Part shown: positions 34,857 through 44,336 of the stretch, piece after piece
Layout: every line of letters starts with the position of its first letter
Position numbering within the stretch: the stretch's first letter is position 1
Origin: UBA974 sp002292405
GTDB lineage: Bacteria > Bacteroidota > Bacteroidia > Flavobacteriales_D > Sanyastnellaceae
DNA: 64,000 bases
NCBI GenBank assembly: GCA_943842425.1
Contig: CALTBR010000001.1
Location: 434,001-498,000 of the forward strand
Direction of reading: 5' to 3'
Made by a program: the position numbers and the translations under genes
Notes under the pieces: generated by a model
The model's database searches: none
What the model was told of the DNA's origin: nothing
What the model saw: the letters and a program-made list of their open reading frames with translations, nothing else

Positions 34857-35828
34857 TTATTTATTGCTAGTAACACCTTCTTTAACGAGGTCATGCAAAT
34901 GTACTAATCCGAGATACTCATTGTCTTCAGTTGTTACAATTACTTGTGAAATTCCTAGGTCTTGCATCGCTGTAGCAGCCTTAGCTGCAAGTTCCTTCTG
35001 AGGTTTTATAAGTGGATTGTTACTCATGATCTCTGACGCAATAGCGGTACTTCCTTTTTCTAGAGCACGCCTTAAGTCTCCGTCGGTGATTATTCCTACT
35101 ATTTTTTTATTTTGAATAACAACAGTTGCACCATATCGTCCTTTGGTCATGGACATAAGCACTTCTTGAAGTGACGATTCGAGATTTACCTGAGGAGTTC
35201 GATCTTTGTCAAAGAGGTCTTCCAATGTGACGGTAAGTTTCTTTCCCAAAGCACCTCCAGGGTGAAATTTAGCGAAATCTTCAGCTTTGAATCCACGAAT
35301 TTCCATAAGACACATTGCGATCGCATCTCCAAGTGCCATTTGGACCGCGGTACTTGTTGTAGGAGCTAAGTCATAAGGGCAAGCTTCAGCGTCTATTCCA
35401 GCAATTAGAACGTGGTCAGATTGTTTCGCAAGTGGCGAGTCAGAAGCTCCAGTAACTCCAATAATTGGGTGCCCATGCTGTTTCAAAAGAGGCACAAGAG
35501 CCATGACTTCTGGACTTCTTCCGCTCTTTGACAAGCATAAAACGACGTCACCCAATTGAATGATGCCTAAATCTCCATGAACGGCATCACCTGCATGAAC
35601 GAACAAAGCAGGAGATCCAGTAGAGTTTAGAGTAGCTACTATCTTTCTCCCGACATCGGCACTTTTACCCACTCCAGTTAAAACGACACGTCCTTTAGTA
35701 TTAATAATCAACTTGATTACATCTACAAAGCTATTATCTAATAATGTAGCAAGTCGATGTATAGCATCTCCTTCCATACGAAGCGTATTCAGCGCTCTGT
35801 TTAAAATAGTGTCGTCAGAACTGGACAT
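34857..35828 (-). CDS. kdsD: KpsF/GutQ-type arabinose-5-phosphate isomerase
   Basis: 323 residues: an N-terminal SIS domain (about 35-170, with TGVGKSADVGRK and HAGDAVHGDLG) and two C-terminal CBS domains (from about 210). Converts ribulose 5-phosphate to arabinose 5-phosphate for Kdo. The gene order kdsD-tatC-DUF5686-lptB is LPS-related overall. Divergent from recQ. Confidence 0.93.
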   Translation of the reverse strand: MSSSDDTILNRALNTLRMEGDAIHRLATLLDNSFVDVIKLIINTKGRVVLTGVGKSADVGRKIVATLNSTGSPALFVHAGDAVHGDLGIIQLGDVVLCLSKSGRSPEVMALVPLLKQHGHPIIGVTGASDSPLAKQSDHVLIAGIDAEACPYDLAPTTSTAVQMALGDAIAMCLMEIRGFKAEDFAKFHPGGALGKKLTVTLEDLFDKDRTPQVNLESSLQEVLMSMTKGRYGATVVIQNKKIVGIITDGDLRRALEKGSTAIASEIMSNNPLIKPQKELAAKAATAMQDLGISQVIVTTEDNEYLGLVHLHDLVKEGVTSNK

Positions 35829-35858
35829 AAGTAAATATTATTAAGCCTTGAAAATAAA

Positions 35859-35889
35859 TTTGTTGGTATAGATAAACGGCTTATCTTTA
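35859..35889 (+). promoter_or_regulatory. recQ promoter
   Basis: TTTG (35859-35862) and TATCTTTA (35882-35889, seven of eight) with a 19-nt spacer. The ATG at 35910 is 20 nt downstream of the box. Confidence 0.5.
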
Positions 35890-35909
35890 TTGAGCAAATT
35901 TAGACATTG

Positions 35910-38108
35910 ATGAGCCTGATTGATGATTCGCCGAAAGAGGCGTTACAAAAATATTTTGGATTTAAAGAATTCAAAGGAGAACAAGAGATTGCTATCCAAA
36001 GTATCCTTGAAGGTAAGGACACTTTTGTGATCATGCCTACAGGCGGCGGTAAATCTATGTGCTATCAGCTTCCTGCCTTAATGTTAGATGGAGTGGCTCT
36101 TGTTGTATCTCCTCTAATCGCTCTAATGAAAAATCAGGTTGATGCTTTACGGGGCAATCACGAAGACCCTTCAATAACGCATTATCTAAATTCTTCTTTA
36201 AATAAAGCGGAGGCTGAAACTGTTAAGTTAGATGTTTCCTCAGGTAGGACGAAAATCTTATATGTAGCCCCTGAAACGCTAACTAAAGAGACAAATATTG
36301 AATTTCTGAAATCAGTTAAAATCAGTTTTGTAGCAGTAGATGAAGCTCATTGTATTTCTGAGTGGGGACATGATTTCCGACCTGAGTACAGAAGAATACG
36401 TCCCATTATTAAGCAAATAGCTGATGTTCCAATTATCGCTTTGACGGCAACAGCGACTCCAAAAGTTCAGCAAGATATTCAGAAGAATCTTCAGATGGTT
36501 AATTCGACTTTAATCAAGTCGTCTTTCAATAGAGAGAATCTTTACTATGAAGTCAAACCGAAAAAAGATGCTTTGAAACAAATTGTTCAGCATTGTATTA
36601 GTAATAAAGGGAGGAGTGGAATTATTTACTGTTTAAGTAGAAAGAAAGTTGATCAAATTTCAGAAACATTATCTGTAAATGGTGCTAAAGTGTTGCCTTA
36701 TCACGCTGGAAAAGACACTAAGACTAGAAGTAGAATCCAAGATGCATTCTTAATGCAAGATGTAGATGTAATCGTTGCTACAATTGCTTTTGGGATGGGT
36801 ATAGATAAGCCAGATGTTAGGTATGTAATACATTATGATATACCTAAAAGTTTAGAGAGTTATTATCAAGAAACAGGACGTGCAGGAAGAGATGGTGGTG
36901 ATGGGCATTGCATCGCATTTTATAGTCATAAAGACATCGAAAAACTCGAAAAATTTCTTCAAGGTAAACCTCTTGCGGAACAAGAAATAGGGTCGCAGCT
37001 TCTTCAGGAGGTTATGTCATACGCAGAGACATCAATATCAAGGAGAAAGTTCCTCCTTCATTATTTTGGTGAAGAATTTGATGAGATAAATGGTCCAGGC
37101 GCTAAGAACTGTGACAACTCCAGATATCCTAAGCCGCAATATGAAGGTAAGGATGAAATCCTAATGATTTTAGGTGCAGTTAAGGAGCATAAGGAGGATC
37201 ATAAAATGCAGTTTATATCTGCAGTTTTAATAGGTGAAAGCAATAGAGAGGTAGATGACTATAACGGTAAGAACAGTTCATTTTGGAATAAGGGAAAGGG
37301 AAAGACAGATAGATATTGGAATGGCGTAATACGTCAGTCTTTGGTTTTGGGATATCTTAAGAAAGAAATTGAAAAATACGGTGTTTTGACCCTAACAGAG
37401 AAGGGGAATACATTTTTAGAGAATCCGGTTTCTGTAATGTTAGCTGAGGAAAGGGATTATAGAGATGTTGATACTGGAGATAAGATGGTCCAAACGCGAC
37501 GTGGACAAGGAGGTGTAGCCGACGACACGCTTCGTAAAATGCTTGTAACTCTTCGAAAAGAAATTGCTGATCAGAAGAGTTTGCCACCATATGTTATTTT
37601 TCAAGATATTTCATTAGATGAGATGGCGATTCACTATCCGATTAAAGAAGAGGAACTGTTGAGGATTTCTGGTGTAGGGACGGGGAAGGCTAAGAAATTT
37701 GGGGCAATGTTTTTAGCACTTATTGCTAAGTATGTTGACGAAAATAAGATAGAACGCGCAGATGATTTATTAGTCAGGACGAGTTCGAAAAGATCTTCCG
37801 ATAAGGTTTCTATCATCCAGCAAATCGATAGAAAGATGAACCTTGATGATATTGCTGCTCGCACAAGTTTAAACAGAGAGGCTGTATTATGTGAGATTGA
37901 ACAAATAGTTGCAGCCGGAACGAAACTTAATATATCACACCTTATAGAAGAGTCTATGGATGAGGATTGTGTCGAAGAGCTTTTTGAATTCTTCAGTGAA
38001 TCGGAGGATGAAGGAATAGAAGCCGCCCTTATTGAATTTGAAGACTCATATTCTGAAAATGAGCTTAGACTTATGAGGGTTAAATTTCTTAGCGATGTTG
38101 CAAACTAA
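35910..38108 (+). CDS. recQ: ATP-dependent DNA helicase RecQ
   Basis: 732 residues: DEAD-type helicase core (P-loop MPTGGGKSMCYQ near 44; DEAH near 143; QETGRAGRDG near 315), RQC winged-helix, HRDC domain (about 530-600, ISGVGTGKAKKFG) and a C-terminal HTH domain. The four zinc cysteines of E. coli RecQ are largely missing: where CRRK and CGNCDNC are usual, SRRK and KNCDNS are seen. I recall the same loss in other Bacteroidota RecQ proteins, so it is probably functional. ATG preferred over the adjacent TTG. The TAA shares CTAA with the convergent M20 stop. Confidence 0.94.
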   Translation: MSLIDDSPKEALQKYFGFKEFKGEQEIAIQSILEGKDTFVIMPTGGGKSMCYQLPALMLDGVALVVSPLIALMKNQVDALRGNHEDPSITHYLNSSLNKAEAETVKLDVSSGRTKILYVAPETLTKETNIEFLKSVKISFVAVDEAHCISEWGHDFRPEYRRIRPIIKQIADVPIIALTATATPKVQQDIQKNLQMVNSTLIKSSFNRENLYYEVKPKKDALKQIVQHCISNKGRSGIIYCLSRKKVDQISETLSVNGAKVLPYHAGKDTKTRSRIQDAFLMQDVDVIVATIAFGMGIDKPDVRYVIHYDIPKSLESYYQETGRAGRDGGDGHCIAFYSHKDIEKLEKFLQGKPLAEQEIGSQLLQEVMSYAETSISRRKFLLHYFGEEFDEINGPGAKNCDNSRYPKPQYEGKDEILMILGAVKEHKEDHKMQFISAVLIGESNREVDDYNGKNSSFWNKGKGKTDRYWNGVIRQSLVLGYLKKEIEKYGVLTLTEKGNTFLENPVSVMLAEERDYRDVDTGDKMVQTRRGQGGVADDTLRKMLVTLRKEIADQKSLPPYVIFQDISLDEMAIHYPIKEEELLRISGVGTGKAKKFGAMFLALIAKYVDENKIERADDLLVRTSSKRSSDKVSIIQQIDRKMNLDDIAARTSLNREAVLCEIEQIVAAGTKLNISHLIEESMDEDCVEELFEFFSESEDEGIEAALIEFEDSYSENELRLMRVKFLSDVAN

Positions 38109-39316
38109 GTCATTACAGCAGCGTAGGCCATAAGCCCAGCCCCTATTTCTAAAGCACTCTCGTCAATATCAAATGTAGGCGTATGTAAGCCGCTATGACC
38201 TAAATCAGAAGTGGGACTTGAAGTTCCTAAACGGTAAAAACAACCTGGGATTTCATTTGCAAAAAAGCTAAAGTCTTCAGCAGTCATCCTTTCGGGTAAA
38301 TCGTGAACCTTATCCTCTCCAAGGTATTCTTCGGCGATGACTCTCATTCTCTTTGTCAGCTCTGGATTGTTGTAAACACTTGGGTAGCCAACAGGAATGT
38401 GAAAATCTACGGTTGCACCTCGCTTATAACAGATAGAATCTACAATCTCACGCATTTTTAAATGTGCGTTGAACCTCCATTCTTCGTTTAATGACCTAAA
38501 TGTTCCCTTTAACCTCACTTCGTTAGGTATAACATTTGTTGCTCCCTTCCCTTCAATAAACCCAAACCCAAGAACGGTTTTCATTTCGGGATTAGGTCTT
38601 TCCTTGATAAACTTTTCTAAAGCCAAAAGAATTTCAGAGGCTACAAGAAGTGGATTGACTTGATTTTTAGGCAGTGCGGCATGTCCACCTTTCCCTTTCA
38701 CAACAATATGAAATTCATCTGCTGAGGCCATATATGTTCCAGATCTCATCCCAACATGTCCAGCTGGGAGATCGGGGAAAACGTGTTGGCCTAAAATATG
38801 CTTAGGAATTGGATTTTTCAGTACTCCTTCACCGACCATTAACGATGCTCCTCCAGGTAAACATTCTTCCCCTGGTTGGAATATGAGCCTAATCGTGCCA
38901 TCCCACTTTTCACAATTTCTTGACAATATTAAAGCAGCGCCTAACAATGATGTAGTATGAACGTCGTGACCACAGGCATGCATTATTCCTGGATTACAGG
39001 AAATATAGTCAACTTTATTGAGTTCGGTGATGGGCAGTGCATCTAAATCGGCTCTTAAAGCAATAAGTTTTGATGTGGGGTTGACCCCTTTTATGGTTGC
39101 AACTATTCCGGTTCCTGAAACCCCTGATTTATAAGGTATCCCCATTTTATCTAACTCACAACAAACAAACTCCATGGTCTTAAACTCCTTATAGGATAAC
39201 TCAGGGTGTGCGTGAAGATGCCTTCTCCAACTCGATAGTTGTGGAGATATTTCTTTTGCCACCTGTGCAAATAAATCAGCTAAGTTGTCTCGTTGTTTCA
39301 TAGTTGATATTTCCAT
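38105..39316 (-). CDS. M20 family metallopeptidase / amidohydrolase
   Basis: 403 residues from the ATG at 39316 (39301 is also possible; the longer TTG/ATG choices enter the upstream gene). HAHPELSYKEF N-terminus, metal-binding GMHACGHDVHT-type motif (MHACGHDVH near 108), EECLPGGA catalytic Glu and late HSGLHTPTFDID. M20D class, as in aminoacylase or N-acyl-amino acid/IAA-amide hydrolases. Substrate is unknown. Confidence 0.88.
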   Translation of the reverse strand: MEISTMKQRDNLADLFAQVAKEISPQLSSWRRHLHAHPELSYKEFKTMEFVCCELDKMGIPYKSGVSGTGIVATIKGVNPTSKLIALRADLDALPITELNKVDYISCNPGIMHACGHDVHTTSLLGAALILSRNCEKWDGTIRLIFQPGEECLPGGASLMVGEGVLKNPIPKHILGQHVFPDLPAGHVGMRSGTYMASADEFHIVVKGKGGHAALPKNQVNPLLVASEILLALEKFIKERPNPEMKTVLGFGFIEGKGATNVIPNEVRLKGTFRSLNEEWRFNAHLKMREIVDSICYKRGATVDFHIPVGYPSVYNNPELTKRMRVIAEEYLGEDKVHDLPERMTAEDFSFFANEIPGCFYRLGTSSPTSDLGHSGLHTPTFDIDESALEIGAGLMAYAAVMT

Positions 39317-39341
39317 GTAGAATAAGTTATAACCATGAAAC

Positions 39342-42300
39342 CTAGAAATCAAAATTTAAACTCAAAGTGAATTTTCTGGGTAAAATCCTTCCATCATCAA
39401 TACCCCAACCCCAATCAGCAGCAATCCAATAACCCATCACACGAGAGCGCACTCCATATCCGAAGTCATAAATAATGGGCTCTCTGTTGTTCTCAATGAT
39501 GACTGTTATAGGATTGTTTTCTATGGTTGTCGAGTTAAAGGTGTTTTCTTCTGAATATGGATGTATGCCTGTCCAAGCAGATCCGATATCTGCAAATCCT
39601 ATTAACTGAAAGTTTCTAATAAAATCTGTTTTTGCGGGTTCTGTAAAAATGGTACTCCAAACAGGGACTCTTAACTCAGCATTCAAAACAGTTGCGTTTG
39701 AACCATTCCTTGCGTTGTTAGCAAAGCCTCTCATAGGAGTGATTCTAGCTTGGTAGGAATAGGATTGAGATGGGTCGATAGGGGTGCCGTAATTATTTGA
39801 AAACGATAGGCTATTGTCCATTCCTCCAAGTAAGTGCAATAATTTCAATTCACCGATGGACCAGTCTCCAGCCGCCCTAAACGCAATGATTGAATTGGCA
39901 TAAATTTTAAAATATCTTCGGATGTCGAATCCTATTGTTCCGAAACTGGCATTAAACCCATCTAAATAGAATTCAGCCCAAACCTTAGCTCTCAATCCTT
40001 CTCTAATATTTAATGCGGGATTACGAGTGTCATCATGCACGAAGGAAATGTCAAAACCAATTTGGTCTGTCCAATGATTAGGAGCAATTAAACTGAACAT
40101 TTCTGTTCCTTGGATCACAGCTCTATCTAAACGTATCAAAGCTCCAGCCCTTATGCTCTTCACCTCATCTATTGGGAAAGTAAGCCTATAGCGTGCAAAA
40201 TGTGATTGAGATTCAACCAATGAGTAGCTAAGAGGGTCTAAACTTGTAGAGCCCTGCCTCTGGAAGGAAAACATTCGGTCAACCTTTTTTGATAGGTCGA
40301 AGTAAGATATCCCTATAAGGCTATTATTTAGGTTCGCGGGGATGTTAAATCCTGCGATAACGTGCTTATCGTCAAAAAGATCGCTAATTCTGATTTCTGT
40401 AGCATTTCCTAAACCCGGCTGGAATGATGATGTTCCGTCATAGACTCTGTAAAATTGAGACCCGAAGGCGTTACTAACTTGACTCTGTAATTTTTGTAGA
40501 GAAAAATTGAGTCTATAGTTGCTAGGTTTCATCTGAACATTGCTTTGATTAGCTTGAACCGTTTTATCTAATTCAGGCAGCTTTTCATCAGACTCTTTTT
40601 TCTTTTGTTCTTCAAAATCAAATCTGTAATTTCTAATATCTACCTCAGTTTCAGAATATAAAATAGACCAATTGGGAGCAATAAATACTCCATCATTATT
40701 TGCGTTAAAACCTCCATCTGTCAATACAAATTGATTCGAGGTTCTTTGCTTAGTTTCTGGCACCCTTCCTAGATTAGCTCGGAATAAATGACGCATTGTA
40801 TAGGTGTTCCCGTAGCAAAAACCACTTGCGGTGTCACAACTGAAATTTAAAACGGGTATATCTAATTTCGATATTACTCGAGTGTCAAAAAAGGTTCTGT
40901 ACCTAATGATAGTGTCTATGCTGAGAATTGTGCTATCAGCCCAACCCCAGTTCATTTCTTGGCTTCCATCTTCAAACTCGGATAAATAAATAAATTCCTG
41001 CCCTCTCAGTGGCACGGGGTATCTCTCATCAATTAGTGGTGTGTTGACCAGTTGCTCAATCGGCCTAATTTCTTCATCGATGTGGTATATAAACAAGTCT
41101 AAATTAGAATTAAAGGGTATGTTATCTCTATCCTCTCGAAGCTTGGAATCAGGCCTGTTGGATGAAAAAATGATCGACTTACCATCTTTAGTAAACCTTG
41201 GGTGCAAATCATCAAATCGATCCCTCCACAAAGGCTCCTGTAAATTACCAATCACTCTGTAGATGTAAAGATCTGATCTTCCATTAGACATGCCAGAGAA
41301 TACGATGCTTCTACCATCGGGGGAGTAATCCATGGACAAAACCTCATCTATTTTAAAAAGTTCTTTTTCTATGGGTTTTTCACCTAATCGAACTGTGACA
41401 AGAACAGGTTGGCCTTTTTTTATAATGGTGTAAGTGAACTGTTCCCCATTCGGGTGCCAGGCAATTGTAGGCGTTAAGCCACTTTTAATTAAATCTAATT
41501 TATGCCCATGTTGTGCCCATCGCTCAATTTTGCCTTCGTTTATGTTATATGTCCAAACCCTCCATTGGCCTCTCTCATCAGTAACAAACGCAACAGTTTC
41601 TCCATCTGGAGAGTGGCTAAAGCATAAGTAGTCATACCGTTTCCTTAAATTAAAACCGAGATTACCTCCATTTTTTAATGCTATTTTTCGATTTTTTCGT
41701 CCAACGTTAGGTGGTAGTAATTCACCATAAAGTTTAGGTGTTCCAGTTAAGTGATAATTAATCACCTCAGATAATAAATCCTTTAGCCCAAGGCCAGTCG
41801 CAAATCTAAATCCGCCCTCTACACTTCGATTTACCCTTACCATGTATATAACATTCGCAATGGCAGGGATTCCGTACACATCAGCTACATAATCCCAGAT
41901 AGCCCCTCCAAGCTCTCCCGCTTCAGTCCCTTCACTTCTATCGATAGTTGCTAGAGCCCTTGATCTCGCGGAGTCGAATATGTGAACATTGGCTTTCGCT
42001 GTTTTATTTGTCGAAATGTAATTCACGAGTCCTTCCTCAAACCAATCGGGAATTTGTAACATACTCGAATTTCTTAGGGCGTCCTGCCAACCTCCACGAT
42101 ATAAGGTTTGGTGTAAAGCAATTCTTGCCAATCCTTCTTTTAAATCTTGTTCTAATCGCCGCCGATCTCCAGTACCATAAATAAACAGTTTATTCCCTAT
42201 AATTTTTGCAGTTCCCCCAATATTATCATCCCCAGAATCACCGTTCAATACGCCGATGTTACTTTGCCTAAATTCTGCAATATTGTTATAGACAAGAATT

Positions 42301-42584
42301 TGTACAGGACCTTCTAAATTGCTGCCGAAATACGGCTTCAAATCTTTCGCTGATTGATTGACTATACCCGCGATATCCCCTGCAAGCTCCTTTCCTCCTT
42401 GATAATAGTAAATTTCAAAGATTCCTTCAGAGTGATATTGCCAAACAAAATCCCTATACTGAACTCGGTTCTTTCCGAACTCTACTTGAAGTCCGTCATA
42501 AAACTGCGCATAAAAACTGTTTCCGCTTAAAAACAGACCAGCTAAAAGCAGCGATATTGAATATAATATTTCTTTATGGCGCAT
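39342..42584 (-). CDS. Large outer-membrane protein: degenerate peptidase-MA-like, TolB-like propeller and BamA-type barrel
   Basis: 1080 residues: signal peptide (cleavage near FYAQ, residue 27), an N-terminal region (about 30-260) resembling the peptidase-MA/gluzincin fold with PDWFEEGLVNYIS, a TolB/PD40-like propeller (about 320-540) with DGETVAFV and DGRSIVFSG repeats, then a C-terminal region with beta-barrel character like BamA/surface antigen (about 740-1080). At the expected zinc-helix position the sequence reads KEGLA rather than HExxH, so the peptidase looks inactive. Function is unknown. Confidence 0.8.
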   Translation of the reverse strand: MRHKEILYSISLLLAGLFLSGNSFYAQFYDGLQVEFGKNRVQYRDFVWQYHSEGIFEIYYYQGGKELAGDIAGIVNQSAKDLKPYFGSNLEGPVQILVYNNIAEFRQSNIGVLNGDSGDDNIGGTAKIIGNKLFIYGTGDRRRLEQDLKEGLARIALHQTLYRGGWQDALRNSSMLQIPDWFEEGLVNYISTNKTAKANVHIFDSARSRALATIDRSEGTEAGELGGAIWDYVADVYGIPAIANVIYMVRVNRSVEGGFRFATGLGLKDLLSEVINYHLTGTPKLYGELLPPNVGRKNRKIALKNGGNLGFNLRKRYDYLCFSHSPDGETVAFVTDERGQWRVWTYNINEGKIERWAQHGHKLDLIKSGLTPTIAWHPNGEQFTYTIIKKGQPVLVTVRLGEKPIEKELFKIDEVLSMDYSPDGRSIVFSGMSNGRSDLYIYRVIGNLQEPLWRDRFDDLHPRFTKDGKSIIFSSNRPDSKLREDRDNIPFNSNLDLFIYHIDEEIRPIEQLVNTPLIDERYPVPLRGQEFIYLSEFEDGSQEMNWGWADSTILSIDTIIRYRTFFDTRVISKLDIPVLNFSCDTASGFCYGNTYTMRHLFRANLGRVPETKQRTSNQFVLTDGGFNANNDGVFIAPNWSILYSETEVDIRNYRFDFEEQKKKESDEKLPELDKTVQANQSNVQMKPSNYRLNFSLQKLQSQVSNAFGSQFYRVYDGTSSFQPGLGNATEIRISDLFDDKHVIAGFNIPANLNNSLIGISYFDLSKKVDRMFSFQRQGSTSLDPLSYSLVESQSHFARYRLTFPIDEVKSIRAGALIRLDRAVIQGTEMFSLIAPNHWTDQIGFDISFVHDDTRNPALNIREGLRAKVWAEFYLDGFNASFGTIGFDIRRYFKIYANSIIAFRAAGDWSIGELKLLHLLGGMDNSLSFSNNYGTPIDPSQSYSYQARITPMRGFANNARNGSNATVLNAELRVPVWSTIFTEPAKTDFIRNFQLIGFADIGSAWTGIHPYSEENTFNSTTIENNPITVIIENNREPIIYDFGYGVRSRVMGYWIAADWGWGIDDGRILPRKFTLSLNFDF

Positions 42585-42591
42585 TCTTTTA

Positions 42592-42615
42592 CGAATCTAC
42601 GTTAAAGTATTTTTA
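42592..42615. promoter_or_regulatory. Closely spaced divergent -7-like boxes, outer-membrane protein and MBL genes
   Basis: Minus strand TAGATTCG (42592-42599), 7 nt before the ATG at 42584; plus strand TATTTTTA (42608-42615), 4 nt before the ATG at 42620. The two boxes are 8 nt apart on opposite strands. Both are imperfect matches. Confidence 0.35.
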
Positions 42616-42619
42616 CCGC

Positions 42620-43288
42620 ATGAATAGACTTCACTCTTTTGTTTTCAATGCTTTTTCAGAACAAACGTATCTACTCGATCACGGAAATGGAGAGGCGACG
42701 GTATTCGACCCGGGAATGAGTTCGACTCAGGAGAGAAAGGCGTTTGAGGAGACTTGTGAAAGGTTGGGAGTAGTTGTGGTTCAGTGCCTTCTTACGCACG
42801 CGCATTTAGATCATGTGATGGGAACAACTTGGATTAAGCATAGATATGGTTGTGGCCCGAGGTTGCATCCCACGGACGAGCAGACATGGGTGCAGGCTCC
42901 TATTTCGGCTCAATTGTATGAGATTTCTCTTGACGAACTTCCGGATAGGGGAGAAGATTTAGGCGAGCATGGATCGACGATAGTATGTGGTGATATAGAG
43001 CTCGAAATTAGATGTGCTCCTGGTCATAGCATAGGTCACGTAGTGTTTGTGTGTCACAAATCGAAGTTCGTGGTTGGGGGAGACGTGCTCTTCTCGGGTA
43101 GTATTGGGAGAACAGATTTGCCAGGTGGAGATCCCGATATACTTGCAAAGAACATAGAAGAGCAGTTGTATTCCCTAAGTGATGATTATACGATTCATCC
43201 AGGTCATGGAGGGGCGACTACCATAGGAAAAGAAAAGAGTTCGAACCCATTTGTCAATGGTTCTGGAACGGGAATACTTCAGAGCTAA
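42620..43288 (+). CDS. MBL-fold metallo-hydrolase
   Basis: 222 residues with the THAHLDHVMG metal motif (HxHxDH, near 60), GHSIGHV (His) and GGDVLF plus a late PGHGGATTIG His. Glyoxalase II-like cytosolic hydrolase; exact thioester substrate unknown. Starting at 42620 removes an implausible 21-residue N-terminal extension into the promoter region. Confidence 0.9.
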   Translation: MNRLHSFVFNAFSEQTYLLDHGNGEATVFDPGMSSTQERKAFEETCERLGVVVVQCLLTHAHLDHVMGTTWIKHRYGCGPRLHPTDEQTWVQAPISAQLYEISLDELPDRGEDLGEHGSTIVCGDIELEIRCAPGHSIGHVVFVCHKSKFVVGGDVLFSGSIGRTDLPGGDPDILAKNIEEQLYSLSDDYTIHPGHGGATTIGKEKSSNPFVNGSGTGILQS

Positions 43289-43321
43289 GAGCGACTTTTT
43301 AAAATTTAGCGTCGAGTGCGA

Positions 43322-44335
43322 TTATGCAAGGCGACGTGAAAGTTTTACGAGCAGAAGGAGGACTGGGACTTCGATGAGGGGGCCTATAACGCCTACGAAA
43401 GCTTCTGAGGAGTGAAGCCCAAAGACCCCAATTGCGACCGCGATGGCAAGTTCGAAATTGTTCCCTGCTGCTGTAAAAGCTACTGCGCGATTTTTAGGTT
43501 TGTCAACCCCTAGCTTGACCCCTGTGAAATAGCTTAAGATCCACATTCCGAAGAAGTAGAGTATGAGGGGAATTGACACGAGTATTACATCTGAGGTTTG
43601 GTCTAAAATTCGCGCACCTTGGAGGGAGAACATTACCACAATGGTAAAGAGGAGGGATATGAGGGTAAGTGGGGCTATTCTGGGGAGAAATGAGTTGGTG
43701 TACCAAGTGAGGCTTTTAATGCGGATGAGAAGGGCTCGTCCACCTATGCCTAGAAGAAAAGGTAATCCTAAGTAAAGCCCTACGTTAGTTGCCACCATAA
43801 TGAAAGGAACATTTATCGCGATTCCATCCATACCAAGCCAAGTGGGTAATATTGAGAGGAAAAAGTATGCATAGAAGCTGAATGTGAAGACTTGAAATAG
43901 AGAGTTTAGCGCGACTAAAGCTGCTCCATAGGACCTGTCACCTTCTGCTAGGTCGTTCCAAACAAGAACCATTGCGATGCATCTCGCCAACCCGATAAGC
44001 ACCACACCAGTCATGAGTTCAGGTCTATCGCCTAAGAAATAGGCAGCAAGGAAGAACATGAACAGTGGCCCTACAATCCAGTTGAGGATAAGTGATAGAG
44101 ATAGTAGTTTTTTATTCTTTAGTACTTCTGGTAGGGTTCTGTAATCTACCTTCGCCAGAGGCGGATACATCATAACGATTAGGCCTATTGCGATAGGGAT
44201 GTTTACGCCCTTAAACTGAATGCTATCTATGGTTTCAGAGACGCCTGGTAGAAACGCGCCGAGCAATATACCCACCGCCATGGCAAGGAAGATCCAAAGT
44301 GTTAAATACCTATCTAAAAAACCGAGCCTGATCAA
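43322..44335 (-). CDS. acr3: ACR3-type arsenite efflux transporter
   Basis: 337 residues with about ten transmembrane helices. The Cys of GLARCIAMVLVWNDLA (near 117) and Glu of GPLIEVPVLL near the C-terminus are the transport residues of Acr3. Starts at a TTG one nt after the PiT-like gene stop, so the two genes are likely co-transcribed and translationally coupled. No arsenate reductase, ArsR or ArsM gene is nearby. Confidence 0.92.
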   Translation of the reverse strand: MIRLGFLDRYLTLWIFLAMAVGILLGAFLPGVSETIDSIQFKGVNIPIAIGLIVMMYPPLAKVDYRTLPEVLKNKKLLSLSLILNWIVGPLFMFFLAAYFLGDRPELMTGVVLIGLARCIAMVLVWNDLAEGDRSYGAALVALNSLFQVFTFSFYAYFFLSILPTWLGMDGIAINVPFIMVATNVGLYLGLPFLLGIGGRALLIRIKSLTWYTNSFLPRIAPLTLISLLFTIVVMFSLQGARILDQTSDVILVSIPLILYFFGMWILSYFTGVKLGVDKPKNRAVAFTAAGNNFELAIAVAIGVFGLHSSEAFVGVIGPLIEVPVLLLLVKLSRRLA

Positions 44336-44336
44336 C

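Noticed and set aside
37020..37140. RecQ considered as a damaged gene because zinc cysteines are missing
   Set aside because: Frame is intact, all helicase motifs and HRDC remain, and I recall the same loss elsewhere in the phylum.
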